64,000 nt of DNA, from NCBI RefSeq assembly GCF_000151315.2, contig NW_011887292.1, positions 3,060,063 to 3,124,062 of the forward strand, in the 5' to 3' direction. The position numbers and the translations under genes were made by a program. Source of the stretch: Capsaspora owczarzaki ATCC 30864 (Eukaryota > Opisthokonta > Filasterea). Below the pieces are notes generated by a model. That model made no database searches, was not told the origin of the DNA, and saw only the letters and a list, made by a program, of their open reading frames with translations. Below are positions 23,462-39,000 of the stretch, piece by piece (position 1 is the first letter of the stretch; each line of letters begins with the position of its first letter).

Positions 23462-23660
23462 AGCATCTTACAGAGTTTTCCTTTGAGCTAAGCATGACAA
23501 AATAAAAATGCCGCGCTTCGGCCAACTTGCATCGTGAACCAGCACACCAATTCGGCCATGATTTGATACAGTTCTATGTGTATTGCACGTTAGTGTGTTT
23601 TGAACAAGAGTGTGAACGGTTTGATCGTGTCAGTCTTCTAAATAGAGCAACCCCAAAAGA

Positions 23661-25904
23661 ATGGACGAATCCGAGCCAATGGACGAGACACCCGCCGTTG
23701 CGGAGCCGAGCCGCGTCCGTGGAGCAGCCTCCACAAACAAGAACTTGCCATGGTATGCATTCTATCAACCCAACCGATGCGAGCATTGGGGAAGATCAGC
23801 GACGGGAAACATGGGCTTGTGATCCGATGGCGTTTTTGGCGGGAGTGTTTTCCCGCCTTTTTTTTTTTTTTTCCCCCTCTTGCTTCACATTGCCCGATCA
23901 TTTCGTTGAGCGACCGTCCCAATTGAAACTTGTCACCCTGAATCCCTTGACTTACATCTCATCCATGCTTGTGCACGAACGGACAGGGTTGAAAAGTACC
24001 GCCCATCGTCGCTGGACGAGCTCATTTCACACAAGGACATCATTTCGACGAGTACGATCTGGTTTCTTCGTTGTCCTGCGCTCCATCTAGGTGGCGCCAG
24101 TCCCACGGAATGTGTCATCACAAACCGTCTGTACTCGGGTCGTGGGAGATGGGGGCAACCGAGCCTGTGTTGCTGACTGACTGACGGTTGTGCGCAATTT
24201 CATGCAGTTGATCGATTCATCACCGAAGATCGCGTGCCACATCTCTTGTTCTATGGCCCGCCTGGTACCGGTGAGTTGTTGCATCCGCACTGCTGCGGTG
24301 TCTTGCGTGGTGGATTTGCTTGGTCGAAGGTGGTAACACACCGACTGACTTTGGCTTGGTGTGGATCGTCTTGTTTGAGCGCAGGCAAAACGTCAACGAT
24401 TCTGGCTTGCGCCAAAAAGATGTATGGCAATCGAATGCAATCCATGGTCCTTGAGGTATGCGCTTTAGGAGCATGATGGTTCTGACGTGTTTGCTTTCCA
24501 GACGAACTCACAAACTATCTATTGCTTTTGGCCTCCTTGCATTGCTTTCATCGCTAGCTCAACGCTTCAGATGATCGAGGCATTGGGGTCGTTCGCGAGC
24601 AAATCAAGGAGTTCGCTAGTACACGAACCATCACAAGGTACGGCAGTGTCAACAGGCTCGGCTGGTTGAGCAGCCAGAAACAACATGATTCGAAACAACA
24701 ACATGATTCTAATGACGCGTTCTACATTTGGGGTTTGACACAGCTCTGGTGGCACAAAGCTCGTCATTCTTGATGAAGCAGATGCCATGACATCAGATGC
24801 ACAAGCCGCTCTACGAAGAGGTACGTTGTTTCTGCACCCTTTGGTTGTATTGGAGTTGCCGCACAAGTCGGTCCCCCTCTCAACTGGTGTCTATTTGGAT
24901 ACAGTCATTGAAAAGTACACGCGAAACACACGTTTCTGCCTCATTTGCAATTACGTGAGCAAAATCACGCCCGCAATTCAGTCCCGTTGCACCCGGTTTC
25001 GCTTTGCTCCGCTCTCGAGCGAGCAAATGCTGGATCGCTTGAATTTTGTCATTGAAAGCGAGCGGTATGTTGTGCTTGTGCATTGCATTGGTTGGGAGGT
25101 TGGTTTTGCGTGATGAGGTGCGATTTTGACTGATTTTTTGAATTTCCTGCCTGGTTCTTAGCGTCAACGTGACTGACGACGGCAAGGCTGCACTCATGCG
25201 TCTGGCTCAAGGCGATATGCGCAAGGTGTTGAACATTTTGCAGGTACAGAGAGAGATCTTGCTTCGTGTTGCCCTTGCACGTCTTGTCAAACTGGACCAA
25301 TGCCCTCACTCGGTACAACGAAATCTCTGAACGTCTCCTCAGTCGACTGCTATGGCCTTTGATACTGTCGACGAAACGAGCGTCTACACGTGCACTGGCT
25401 TCCCGTTGCCTGCCGACATTGAGACAATCGTGCAGTGGCTGTTGAACGAGCCGTTCACATCCGCGATGGCCAGTACGTTGGCAGAGCTGCAAGCTCGATG
25501 TGCTTGTAACCTGTGGTTGCTTGATGAGAATGTATTGTCGCTCACTTGTCAAACTTCGCCACCCCGCAGACATTGGTGAGCTCAAGCTCCAGAAAGGACT
25601 CGCGCTTCAGGACATTCTTCGCGAAGTGCACGAGTTTATGGCGCGCATCGAATTCCCCGCCAATGTGCGCATCTACTTGCTGAAGCAGCTTGCCGACATT
25701 GAGTAAGTGCACGCACAGCCATGCAAAACAAACAACACGAAAACAAAAATCAGCAAAACACCACAATCCGCAATTATGCTGACGTGAAACTCTCCATGTC
25801 TCTGCTTCAGGTACCGATTATCTGCTGGCACCAATGAGCGCATTCAACTGGGCTCGCTTGTTGCCGTATTCAACACTGGCAGGGACATGGGCACCACCGC
25901 CTAA
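23661..25904 (+). CDS. RFC5: Replication factor C subunit 5 (clamp loader; yeast Rfc3)
   Basis: Eleven exons (23661..23752, 23987..24051, 24208..24270, 24385..24455, 24558..24637, 24744..24820, 24905..25064, 25162..25243, 25343..25472, 25570..25702, 25811..25904) give exactly 348 residues. Motifs: [20 protein letters not shown] (RFC box II), [20 protein letters not shown] (Walker A), [32 protein letters not shown] (Walker B), [20 protein letters not shown] (sensor 1 and SRC arginine finger motif), [16 protein letters not shown] (sensor 2), and the collar domain ending [20 protein letters not shown]. The 38-residue LP...YR and TGFPLP stretch separates RFC5 from RFC2 and RFC4. It loads PCNA onto primed DNA with RFC1-4 and also works in checkpoint and cohesion RFC-like complexes. 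It is the most intron-dense gene here. Confidence 0.97.
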
Positions 25905-26091
25905 ACCTTCTCGTTTTCAATTGCGGCGATTTCCACCTGCGATCTCCTGTTTTTATGACACTCTATTCAATACACTCTTACGCATCGGGTCGCTTTGCTT
26001 GTCCTGATTTTCTGCAATCAGCCTAAAGAACTTAACTCGAGGCTCACTCCTTTTCACTGTGCGTTCGGTTTGTTTTGTTGGAATAATTTGT

Positions 26092-26122
<31 letters not shown>

Positions 26123-27068
26123 CTGGTTGTTCGGTCTTTGCTGTTTGGCTTTTTGTTTTCTTGCAACATCCCGTGCTGGTCGCGGTGCCCTGTCTGTCCC
26201 GTTTTCCGTGCAACACCCACCCGCATCCATGCACAGACAGCGTTGTGGTTGTGGTAGATCGCGACGACCTTTTCGAGCGCACAGGCACCAGGTCGCACAT
26301 GACGCTGTTTTTTTTTTATTTTTTTATTTAATTTTTTAATTTCCGGACTCGGGTTGCAATGCTCGGGTTGCGTTGTTCAACCATCGGATCGCCCTTCTCT
26401 CGCGTCCGTCCCGCGTTTCCTCGAGCACTCTTCTTTTACGATCTCATCAGCGTTGTTGGCGATGGGCGAGTCTCGCAGGGCACTCACACTTTAAAAAGAA
26501 AAAAAAGAAAAAAAGAGAGATCGTGCGATCTCGTGAAACGGAAAATGAACGTTTCGACCAGCGATTTGGATTGCCGTTCTCACTTGAGTGGAGCGTTCAC
26601 TTGGTGTCTTGGCATTGGTGGCATTCACTCTGTTGAAGTGCATACTGCTGGAAGCCACATTGCGCTGGCTGATCCGGGCCCCACTGCAGCTATGGCTATT
26701 TGAAGGCGATCAGGACGTTTCAGCAAAAAAAAAAAGAAAAAAAAAAGAAAAAAAATCATCGAAAAAGAAAAAAGCAAAAAAAAAAAAAGAGCAAAAAAAA
26801 AAAAAAAGAGCAAAGTTCAACCCATCATCTTTTTTGACGCGTTTCTTTGGCTTGCACAATCACCCTTGTGGCTTTGGCCTTGCTGACTCTGAATCTGTCG
26901 CGTTTGTGTTCCAAAAAACAACGCAGAAATTTCCCCCCGTCTCTTCCCTCGACCTTTTGCGTTCTGTGCTCAACCCCGGTTGAAATTTCAGAACCGATTC
27001 GTCTTCGCCCGGCTAAACCGAAAACCCCTGCGCCACCAAAAAAACCCCTCTCCCCTATCTGACCAACC
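25905..27068. other. Spacer upstream of vigilin, rich in T and A runs
   Basis: About 1.16 kb with T runs near 26093-26122 and 26310-26340 and mixed A-rich tracts at 26490-26520 and 26725-26810. Open frames crossing them are homopolymer artefacts. The last 100 bp before the ATG at 27069 is C-rich and pyrimidine-rich, as expected of a 5' UTR of a highly expressed gene. No further exon was recognised, but a 5' UTR intron is possible. Confidence 0.5.
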
Positions 27069-29685
27069 ATGTCTTTCGCTGATCCCGACATTGTTGCTGG
27101 CACCGAGTCCATTGTGAGCGAGGATGACCCGATCGTCCAGTCGCACGCTCAGCAGCAGGCTCAGCAGCACGCTGCTGCCGCCGCTGCTGCCGCCCAAGCC
27201 TCGACCTCTGCTGCCTCGACCTCCTCTGGCGCCACCTACTCTGACCTCTTCCCGCCGCTTCCGACCGCCGCCCAGCGCCCCAAGGCTGCTGGCGCCTGGG
27301 CGACTGCCAAGTCTGCTTCCTCGACCGTGTCCCACACCCTGCACGTCCCCATCGACGAGCGCCGCGAGGACCGCTTTGGCGAGTCTGCCGCTGCCACGAC
27401 CTGCAAGGATGTGATGGAAAAGACTGGTGTCTCGATCGAAATGTCCTCGTCCAAGTCCAAGCACCTCGCGATTGTCATCACTGGCCGTCCCGAGAACGTT
27501 GCCAAGGCCAAGCAGCTGCTGCTGACCCGTCTCCAGACCCAGTCCACGCTCGAGGTCGTCGTCCCCAAGGAGCACCACAAGTTCATCCTGGGCAAGGGCG
27601 GCAAGGCCCTCGCCGACCTGTGCGCTGCCACTGCCACCAAGATCAACGTGCCCAAGGCCGACGAGGCGACTGACATTATCAAGATTGTCGGCACTCGCGA
27701 GAACTGCGAGAAGGCCCGCGCCGAAATCCTCTCCGTCTCGAACGCCAAGGGCAAGTTTGGCGTCATCCGCATCACGATTCCCCACGTCTACCACCCCTTC
27801 CTTGTCGGCGCGAACGGCTCGGAGATCAAGAAGCTCACCGCCGAGACTGGCGCCAAGATCAACATGCCGCCGCCCTCTGCCGAGAACCCCGACGAGATTG
27901 TCATTACCGGCGAGAAGGAGGCGATCGCCAAGGCTGCCGCCCGTCTCAACGACATTTTTGCCGACAAGCAGGCCAACACTGGCACCCTGAACGTTGACGT
28001 CAAGAAGAAGCAGCACCGCTACGTCGTTGGCCCTAAGGGCGCCTACATTCAGGAGATTCTCCAGAAGACTGGCGTCGTCATTGAGATGCCCCCGGCCGAT
28101 TCCGCGATCGAGAGCATCACCATCCGCGGACCTCAGCAAAACCTCGTGACGGCCCTCCAGCTCGTCCTCAACCGCGCCAACAGCGTCGTGACCCGCGAGC
28201 TCAAGGCCCCGCACTGGCTGCACAAGTACCTCATTGGCAAGAGCGGCGCAAACGTCAAGTTGCTCGACGCTGCCAACCCGGACGCCCACATTAACTTCCT
28301 CGAGGACAAGGACCTCGTCGAGATTGAGGGCCCCCCGGAACAGGCTGAGCGCATCTATGCCTCCCTCGCTGCCTCCCTCGCTGAGCTGACCAAGAAGATG
28401 ACCTTTGCCGAGGTTACCGTGCCCAACCAGTTCCACCGCCACATTATCGGCAAGGCTGGCCAGCACATCAACCGCATCAAGGAGGAGACTGGTGCCAACA
28501 TTGTCATCCCCAACGACGAGCTCAAGAGCGACATTATCAAGATTGAGGGCGAGGCTGCTGGCGTTGCCAAGGCCAAGAAGGAGATTCTCGAGCTTGCCAA
28601 GGCCATTGCTGAGATGCACACCGAGGAGCTCAAGTTCCCCCAAAAGTACCACAAGACCCTCATTGGCCAGAAGGGCAAGTCGATTCGCGAGATTCTCGAC
28701 CTGTACCCCGGCGTCATGATCAACTTCCCCGAGGAGAGCGAGCACAGCGACGTTGTCACCGTCAAGGGCAAGAAGCAGCTCGTCCTCCAGGCCAAGCAGC
28801 ACCTTGAGAAGCTCGTTGCCGAGATTATTGCCAACAACTACACTGTCGAGGTTTCCATCTACAAGAAGTTCCACGGCCACGTTGTCGGCAAGAACGGCGC
28901 CAACCTCAAGAAGATTCGCGAGGACACCAACACCCGCATCTCCCTTCCCGACGAGAACTCTGAGTCTGACAGCATTGTGATTGTCGGCACCAAGGCGAAC
29001 GTCGAGACTGCCAAGGAGCGCATTCTTGCCATCCAGAACGAGCTTGCCAACATTTCCACCGCCGAGGTGAGCATCCCCAGCAAGTACCAGGCCCTCATCA
29101 CCAGCCACAACGGCCGCGTTCTGCGCTCCATCTCTGAGGAGTGCGGCGGCGTGACCGTCCAGGTCCCGTCCGCTGGCAAGGGCAAGACTGCCACTGCTGA
29201 CAAGGTCGTCGTTCGCGGCCCCAGCGAGGATGTCGAGCGTGCCAAGCAGCTCCTCCTCGAGTTTGCTTCGGACAAGGGCGCGTTCGTCCCCGAGGACATT
29301 ACCGTCAAGCACCAGCACCACCGCTTTATCATTGGTCGCGCGGGTGCCACCGTCAAGCAGATCCGCGAGACCACTGGCGCTCGCATTCTCTTCCCGGGCA
29401 AGACCGAGACCGACGCCGACACTGTCACGCTTCTGGGCAAGGACACCCAGATCAAGGCTGCCAAGGAGGCCATCGCCAAGATTGTCCGCGACCTCGAGAG
29501 CGTTGTTTCCGAGGAGATGCACATTGAGCCCAAGTACCACAAGGCGTTTGTTGTCAACAAGGCCAAGCTCATCAAGAGCATTTCCGACGAGTTTGGCGGC
29601 GTGCAGATTAGCTTCCCCGCCAAGTCCAAGGGCGAGGAGGGCTCTGCCGAGGCGCCTGCTGCTGCTGCAGGGCTCTGCCGAGGCG

Positions 29686-29729
<44 letters not shown>

Positions 29730-31059
29730 CTCGTCATCCAAGCCGGATGTGGTCACCCTGAAGGGTGGCAAGGAGTTTGTCGAGCTCGCCAAGCAAAAGA
29801 TTCTCGACCTTGTCGAGGACCAGCGTCTCCAGGTCACTCGCAAGCTCACCATTGCCCCCGAGTTCCACGGCACTGTTCTTGGCAAGGGCGGCGTCAACGT
29901 CCGCACCGTCTCGGACGAATTCAACGTCCAGATCAAGTTCCCCGAGTCGCGCAAGAAGGGCGAGGCCAAGGAGGAAGGCGAGAAGGCCGAGGAGAAGCCC
30001 AAGGCCGAAAAGTCGGATGCCGACAAGGAGGACGCCAACGCCATCAAGGTCAGCGGCCGCAGCGACAACGTCGACAAGGCCATTGAGGCGCTGAAGGCTT
30101 TCGTCCCGGTCACTGCCGAGCTCGAGATCCAGAACGACTACCACCGTCACCTGATTGGCAGCGGCGGCAAGGATCTCAAGAAGGTCATTGACCTGTTCGA
30201 CGTGAACGTCAAGTTCCCGTCGGCCGACTCGAAGAGCGACAAGGTGATTGTTCGTGGCTCTGCTCCTCAGGTCGAGAAGGCCAAGGAGTACCTGCTCGAG
30301 CGCGTCAAGGCCCTCGACGGCGAGGCTGCAGACCGCGAGGCCCGCAACTTTACCCTTGAGCTCAAGGTTGACCCCAAGCACCACTCTGCCATCATTGGCA
30401 TGAAGGGCGCTGTCATCTCCAAGATCAAGGACAAGACCGACACCCGCATCTCCTTCCCCAAGGAGGGCGCCAAGGAGGAGGACCAGGCCACCATCACCAT
30501 CAAGGGCTACGAGGCCAAGGTCAACGAGGCCCGCGACGCCATCCTCAAGATTGTCAAGGACCAGGAGGACCAGGTCACCATCGAGGTCGACATTGACGTG
30601 CGCATGCACCGCCGCATCATTGGCCCCATGGGCAAGAACCTCCGCAAGATTATGGACGACTTCAACGTCCAGATCAAGTTCCCCCGCAACCCCGACGATT
30701 CCCTCGTCGCCATCAAGGGTCTGCCCGCCAAGGTCGAGGAGGCCAAGAACCACCTCAAGGATCTCTCCGAGGAGTTCCTGCTCGAGGTGCTCGAGGACGA
30801 GGAGCAGCGCGAGCTCGAGCGCGCGTGGGTCATCGACCCCCGTCAGCGTGAGAACTACAAGGAGGATTACTTTGCCTCCCTTGGCCTGTTCAACGACTCT
30901 GCCGCTGCCGGCTCCGCTGCCAGCCCCGCCAAGGGCAAGAACGCTCGCGGCTCCGCTGCCCCCGCTTCCAACGCTGGTGGCAGCCGCGACCAGTTCCCGT
31001 CGTTTGTCAACACGGCAGCGCCCGCTCCTTCCCAACCCCCGCGCTGGGTGACCAAGTAA
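27069..31059 (+). CDS. HDLBP: Vigilin, multi-KH RNA-binding protein (frame interrupted by a 31-bp tandem duplication)
   Basis: A single long exon. The frame from 27069 reads KH repeats up to about 29665, and the rest (to the stop at 31057-31059) lies in another frame. The switch coincides with an exact 31-bp tandem duplication, 29638-29668 and 29669-29699, beside a GCT (Ala) repeat. Counting the unit once gives 1319 residues, close to animal vigilin (about 1270). I count 15 KH units: 12 with an intact GxxG loop (for example LGKGGKAL, VGANGSEI, IGKAGQHI, IGPMGKNL) and three degenerate (the first, SHNG near 29105, and NKAK near 29560). The Ala run sits in the variable loop of a degenerate KH. 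Vigilin binds mRNA and tRNA on ribosomes and at the ER. Codon use is extremely biased (GAG, AAG, CTC, ATT), implying very high expression. Confidence 0.93.
29638..29699 (+). repeat. 31-bp perfect tandem duplication inside vigilin
   Basis: Two identical 31-bp units (29638-29668, 29669-29699), directly followed by more GCT triplets up to about 29724. Since 31 is not a multiple of 3, the duplication shifts the vigilin frame by one base. No GT-AG intron could remove it: I see no GT donor inside the units. Confidence 0.95.
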
Positions 31060-31566
31060 ACAGACAGAAGCTGACAAAGGCATGCGAAGACGTCCAAACA
31101 GCCACAAACAACCACGATTAGCATTTTACATTGTTTGCTGGTGGTGTTTTTTTTTTGAAGCCTCTTTCTTCTTGTTTGGCCGACCCACAGATGTTTTTTT
31201 TTTTGTTTGCTTTTGCTTGTTTTCGTTGTGTTGTGTTTGCAGTTTGTTTTACAGCTCCATCTTTGCTGACTTTTGTTCTTTTATATTCATAAATCTACTC
31301 TGAAACCATAAATCTTTTGTTTTTGGATTGCCGTTTGTCAATTTGTCGCACTCTCCACACCTTGACCATCCATGCTTTGGAGCTGACAGGCTAAGATGGC
31401 TCGTCATGAGCGAACGCTGGACGAGGCACACTTTGTGTTTTGTTTTTGTGTGTTTTTGATTAGTTTATAAGATGAAACAGCGGCACGAACATGCACTCAA
31501 AAAACAACCGACAACTGGAGGGGTCGGACAAAATGACTACACCGCACATGCCAACGTCTGGACCGC
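31060..31566. other. Convergent spacer between vigilin and GAPDH
   Basis: About 500 bp, T-rich and G/T-rich (31140-31260), holding the two 3' ends. No RNA gene or credible exon was seen. Confidence 0.6.
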
Positions 31567-33972
<2,406 letters not shown>

Positions 33973-34336
33973 TGTTTTGTAGAAGAAGTGTGACTTGATG
34001 AAAAAGTGACTGAGACGGACGGAGACGGACGAATTTGGATTTGGGAAGATTTGGGAAGATTTGGGAATGATGCGATCGGAGATCAGAGAGCATTATACCA
34101 ACCTGCACAAAGTCACACAAGCATCGCACAAACACTGAAATTTGTGAGAAAGAGGGGCGGTTTCAAAAGCTTGTCGTAAGTTTCCTCAGCGAACACCATG
34201 CATGCGTGATCGAGCTGGAATTGCAGCAACACTAGCATGTGCAAACAAGGCATGGAAGAAATCAACAACAAACAACACTAATGTACTAAGAGCAACAAAA
34301 ACCAACAAATTATCAAGCAAATCAAGAAGAACCAAG
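33973..34336. other. GAPDH upstream region and 3' end of the GPR157-like gene
   Basis: Carries a short direct repeat in the GAPDH leader or promoter: TTTGGGAAGA units repeated about 2.5 times at 34035-34067. It is otherwise A-rich, and no other feature was seen. Confidence 0.55.
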
Positions 34337-35788
34337 CTAAGTATCGCCGTAGTAACTACTATCACGGGTGCTCAGACTCGAATAGCTGCCAGGACTTGGG
34401 TCGTAGTTGGGTGGATTGACAGAGGAAGACAGGCTCGTCGAGTAGTACCCATTGTCAACGCTGCCGTGGTGGGAGGACGCGCCGCCGCCGCCGCCGCCGC
34501 CTTGCCGCAACTGCTGCTGCTGCTGGTTGTGTTGCGAGCGCGGCACAACTTGATTGAAGGAGCCTCGCCCTAGATTGGGGTAGGCACCTGACTTTGCGGC
34601 GCTGGCGGTGGTAGCAACCGAGCCAGAGTAGCGCTGCGACTCGTCCGCGTTGCTCCCGCGATACTGCGGCCAAACCAACGCAATCATGCGGTTGCGGATT
34701 TTCGGAGTGAGGACGCAAAACAGGACAAAGTTGGCAAAGCCCTGGCTCGAATCGCCAATGGCTTGGCACAGGGTCAGCCAAAACACGTCGGCCTGCTCCT
34801 GCGAGCCAATCTCGCTGATGAGGAAGCGAGTGGTGCCCCACGAGCGCACAAAGACGAACACAATGGGGATGAATGTCATCTTGCGATCGGCTTCCTGAGC
34901 CACTTGGACGGAGCGGCGAGACACGAGCTGGATTTGTTCCGCCGAGTGCAGCTCGACGCGGATTTTGCGCTTGACGAAAAAGTACAAGATTGGCACGGAA
35001 ATGTACGACGCAATTTCCCAGCCCTTGCCCGCAAACAGCTTCCAGAAGAGATCGTACTTGACGTTCGACTTGATCCAGCACCATCTGTGTTGTTGTTGAG
35101 GTCGAATAATTTTCAGTGTTGGCAATGCCAAGAGCAGCCCCAAAGAGAAACGCAAACAACAAATCATTCAGAAATGTTAGCAAGCAAACACCTACACACT
35201 GCATGTCCATGTCTACACAACGAATCGACAAACTGCAGCATGACGACGACGACGACGACGGACGTACCCAACTGTGGTTGCTGAAAAGTCGTCCGAGCCG
35301 AGGACCTCGCACGCCAGCGCGGCAATGATGATGCACGCAGGAGTCAGCCACGAAAAGACATGCAGGAACGGGATTGAGCGCGCTGCGAGTCGCTGCGATT
35401 CGCGCGCAATGGACAGGTACAGGTAGAGCGCAATGGAGGACGTCCAGAGGAAGCTGGCAATGCTCGAATAGGTCGTGAAGGAGGACTGTATGACGCAGAG
35501 GGTGCCCGTGTCGTCGGTCAGGACACCGACCATGTTGCCCATCGCAGTCACCAGATCTGCAAGCGACAGGAAGACGAGCAGCTGGCGGGATGTGGCGCGG
35601 AGGTCTTTGAGCAGCACAAAGCTCAGAATGATGAGAACGCAGCCGACAATCGACAGGCAGCACGTCGTCACGGTCGCCGCCTTCAGCGCAGTCTGCTGGC
35701 CTTCACTCCACGGCGACGCAGTTGTTGGCGTGAGCGTGTCATCGAAGGCAGACGAAGGAGCAGTCACAAACGCCGACACCTCGTCCAT
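34337..35788 (-). CDS. GPR157-like seven-transmembrane receptor
   Basis: Two exons, complement join(34337..35084, 35268..35788), give 422 residues. Seven hydrophobic segments are visible, with family-specific phrases of GPR157, a receptor related to the cAMP/secretin-like group: LRATSRQLLVFLSLADLVTA, SIASFLWTSSIALYLYLSIA, SATTVGWCWIKS (the exon join falls in GWCW), GKGWEIASYISVPILYFFVK, EADRKMTFIPIVFVFVRSWG and GFANFVLFCVLTPKIRNRM. The last 125 residues are a disordered cytoplasmic tail rich in Gly, Gln and Ser, with a poly-Gly run (GGGGGGG from CCG repeats near 34485). Human GPR157 couples to Gq and localises to primary cilia of neural progenitors; ligand unknown. It is divergent from the formin gene, with starts 239 bp apart. 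Confidence 0.85.
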
Positions 35789-36027
35789 TTTTGAACAACA
35801 AAAAAAGCTCCGTTTTCCCAACAGTTAGCAGTTGTTGTTGTTTGACAATGGATTTGAAGATAGACTGATGTCACACGTATTGTATTGAGATCAAAGCAAG
35901 CACTGTCTGTACGACGAGGAAGGACAGTTTTCATTTTTCATTTTTAGCGGGAAAACCAACTCAACAGCAACTCAGAATCCAAAAACCAACAAAAAACACC
36001 AACAAACCAAATTGCAGCAAGCTACAA

Positions 36028-39000
36028 ATGAAGTTGCTGGTGAAGCTGCTGGACGACCGCGATCCGTTCAATGCAGACGAAGCAGTGAAGGGGACCTGGC
36101 ACGTCTTTGATCCCGAGGCCGGGCTGCGCGACCAGTTTGCGACCGTGCACGCGCTCATCCGCTGCCCATTCGCACTGGAGGACAGCGCGCTGTTTGTCGC
36201 ATCCAGCAAGGTCTATCTCGATCTGGACGAGCCGCTCTCGGCTGCCGGCGACGAGGTAACTCCAATCTCATTCATTCTCATTCTCATTCTCATTCTCAAT
36301 CTCTCCAGCTGCTCTTCTCTCCCCCATTTCACCTTCTCGCGCTCTCTCTCCCACTCAGTCTCGTTGGGACGCACACTTGTCCTTGCTTTCGTTTTGCGGC
36401 TCGTTGTTGTTCCTGGCACCCCCCTCAATGCAACTCCAATGCAACTCCAATGCAACGCGTTTCCGTTAAAATTTGAATTTTTTTGATTTTTATACTAATT
36501 TTGGTGATTTCTTGGAATCTTTTTTTTTGTTTTTTGGGTCTTTTGGAACAGGCTCAGGTCAAGCCATACGCGACAGTGCTCGTGCGCCTGCAGCCAGAGA
36601 TCCAAGCGCACAAGTGCATCGAAATCCTCAACGGGGCGACCGGACGAGCGCTGCAGAAGGCGGTCAATACATTTGCAACCATGGTTGAATCTGACGCACG
36701 CCTCGCGCAAGAGTTTGCCCTCATCGACGGCCTCGACGCAATGATGCGCGTCGCTCTGTTCGGCGCGGCGCTCACGCAGCTGTATGCGCTCAGGGCGATG
36801 CGGGCCATCATCTGCCTCATTGACGGCATGAACGCGGTCATCCGATCCAACTACGTCGTTCACCAGGTCTACGCGTTGATCTCGTCGGAAATGTCCAAGG
36901 TCAGCAAAGGTGCTCTCGAAATCCTGCTTGTCATCCTGGACTTTGACGAGAAGAATCTCGCAATCGTGTCCGAAGCAGCCCAGCTGACGGCCAAGGAGCG
37001 CGCCACTCCCGCCTACGCACCGCTCGTCCACTTGCTCGATTCGCCCGATGAGGAGGTTCGCGTGTGTGCCATCTCGCTCATCAACCGCATGATCCGTGCA
37101 GTCGACACGGAAGATTCCTTCTACGACCTCACCGACGCCTTTGAGCTTGCGGGCATTGCCGATGTGATTGCCCGCGCCCTCAAAAGCACCAGCAATGCTG
37201 CCTTCAAGTCTCACCTCGAGGCCTACGAAAAGGCTCTCGAGGAGGCGGACAGCAAGACCAACGTCATCCAACCCACACCTGGCGAAGACACGCCCTCGCC
37301 CCGCATGAAGCGCGGCCTCACCAGCAGAAGCGACTCGGCTTTCGCCGTCGCTTCGTCACCGACACCGCCCAAGTCCGCTGCAAAGTCCATTCTTAAAGGC
37401 AGTGACGCGGGCCAAGCAAAGCCGAAAGGTGCTCTTCGTTTCAACGAAGCGGGCGACGACCAACCCACCAGCAGCACCCGAGGTCTCGCGCGACACCGCT
37501 CCACCGGACGCCGCCTCTCGTCACGCCGACCTGCCGCTGGCGAGGCGGATGGCTCCGACAGCTCAGATGACGACGAAGATGCCGATGAAGGTTTGTGGCT
37601 TGCGTGTTGGATGGGTTGTTGAACATCTGTCGCTAACTCTTTGGTGTGGCTCGTCACAATTGACAGGAGCCAGCCAAAGCACGACCAAATTGCAGCGGAA
37701 AACCACAGCAATGCGTACACAGCGTGCCCAGGTCTTGCTCGCTGTTGATGATGTCAGCCCCGAAGACAAGGCCAGTCTCGAGAAGGCCATAGGTTTGTAA
37801 TTGTGGTTGGCATGATTGCAAATGTTGCTTGGGCTATCCGAGCTCCATTGAGCCTTTTCAATGACTTTTTCTGTGCCAAAGCCCCTTAACCACGAAATGA
37901 CCTCACTCACTTTTTTGTGTTTGCTTGGATTTACTAACTTCATAGTCTCGATCGACGAGCGAATTGTCATTATCAAGGACTCGATTGTGGTCGAGGACCG
38001 CCTCCTCAAAGGCGCTCAGGCCATGAAGACCTTGTTCGTCAAGGAGCCCGTCAAGCTTGCAGGCGCTCAGCAAGCAGAAGCGGCGAGCCTTCAAAAGATT
38101 GCCACTTTGGAGAAGGAGTTGGGAACGGCCCAGGAGCTGCGTGCCCAGCATGCTGCCAGCCTGGAGTCCTTGAAGGCAGCCGAGGCCAAGTTGCAAGCCG
38201 AGCGCGATGAAGCCGCGCTGCGTGCTCTCGCGGAAGCGCGTGCCCATTCCGAGCAAGCGTCCAAGGCGGCTGCCGAGCGCAAGCTCCAACAACAGAAGAC
38301 AGAATCGACTCCGAAAGAGAGCGGGCTCGCTGTTCCTTCTGCAAGAGCCGGCATTGCCCCAGGCTCGATGCGCAAGTCTGTGCGAATTGCTTTCAAAGAG
38401 GCGCTCGATGATGTCGATCCGAGTGCACAATCGCAAGCATCGTCCGACAGTGGAGGTATGCATGTTTTTCATGTCAAAACGCTCTCGGATTGTTTGATGG
38501 CTCTGTTTGGTATCGCACCCAATTCCTTCACCACTCACCCTTGACGACACTGACACTCACGTGCGCTTGATGAATTTTTTGTCGTTTTGATCGACATGGC
38601 CTTCTAGCGACTGTCGACTTCCGCTTGAACATTGAGCCCGGCACAAAGCCGATTGTGCATGCTGCTGCCGCTGCTGCTCCGAAGGAACTGGTGATCCCAC
38701 CTGCCATTGCACCCACCGGGATAGAGAGCGAGCAACTGGACGACGGAACCTTGCTTCAGCTGACGGAACCCGCAACGGTCAATTTGAAGTTTGACAACTT
38801 TGATTTCGAGGACCTGACGGCGACTGACGATGTTGATCCCTGCGCCGAGCCTGTCGTCGCCGACACTGGATCCGCCGGCGGTCCGCCCCCACCCCCTCCC
38901 ATGATGGGTGGTGGACCACCTCCACCTCCTCCGCCGATGATGGGTGGTGGACCACCGCCACCGCCTCCGCCAATGATGGGAGGCGGCCCGCCACCGCCAC

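Noticed and set aside
26988-30113. Long antisense open frame of about 1040 codons opposite vigilin
   Set aside because: It mirrors the extreme codon bias of vigilin (GAG, AAG and CTC give Leu-rich antisense frames) and shows no domain or splice logic of its own.
29734-31107. Second antisense open frame opposite the vigilin 3' half
   Set aside because: Same codon-bias shadow; Leu, Val and Gly-rich without any recognisable family.
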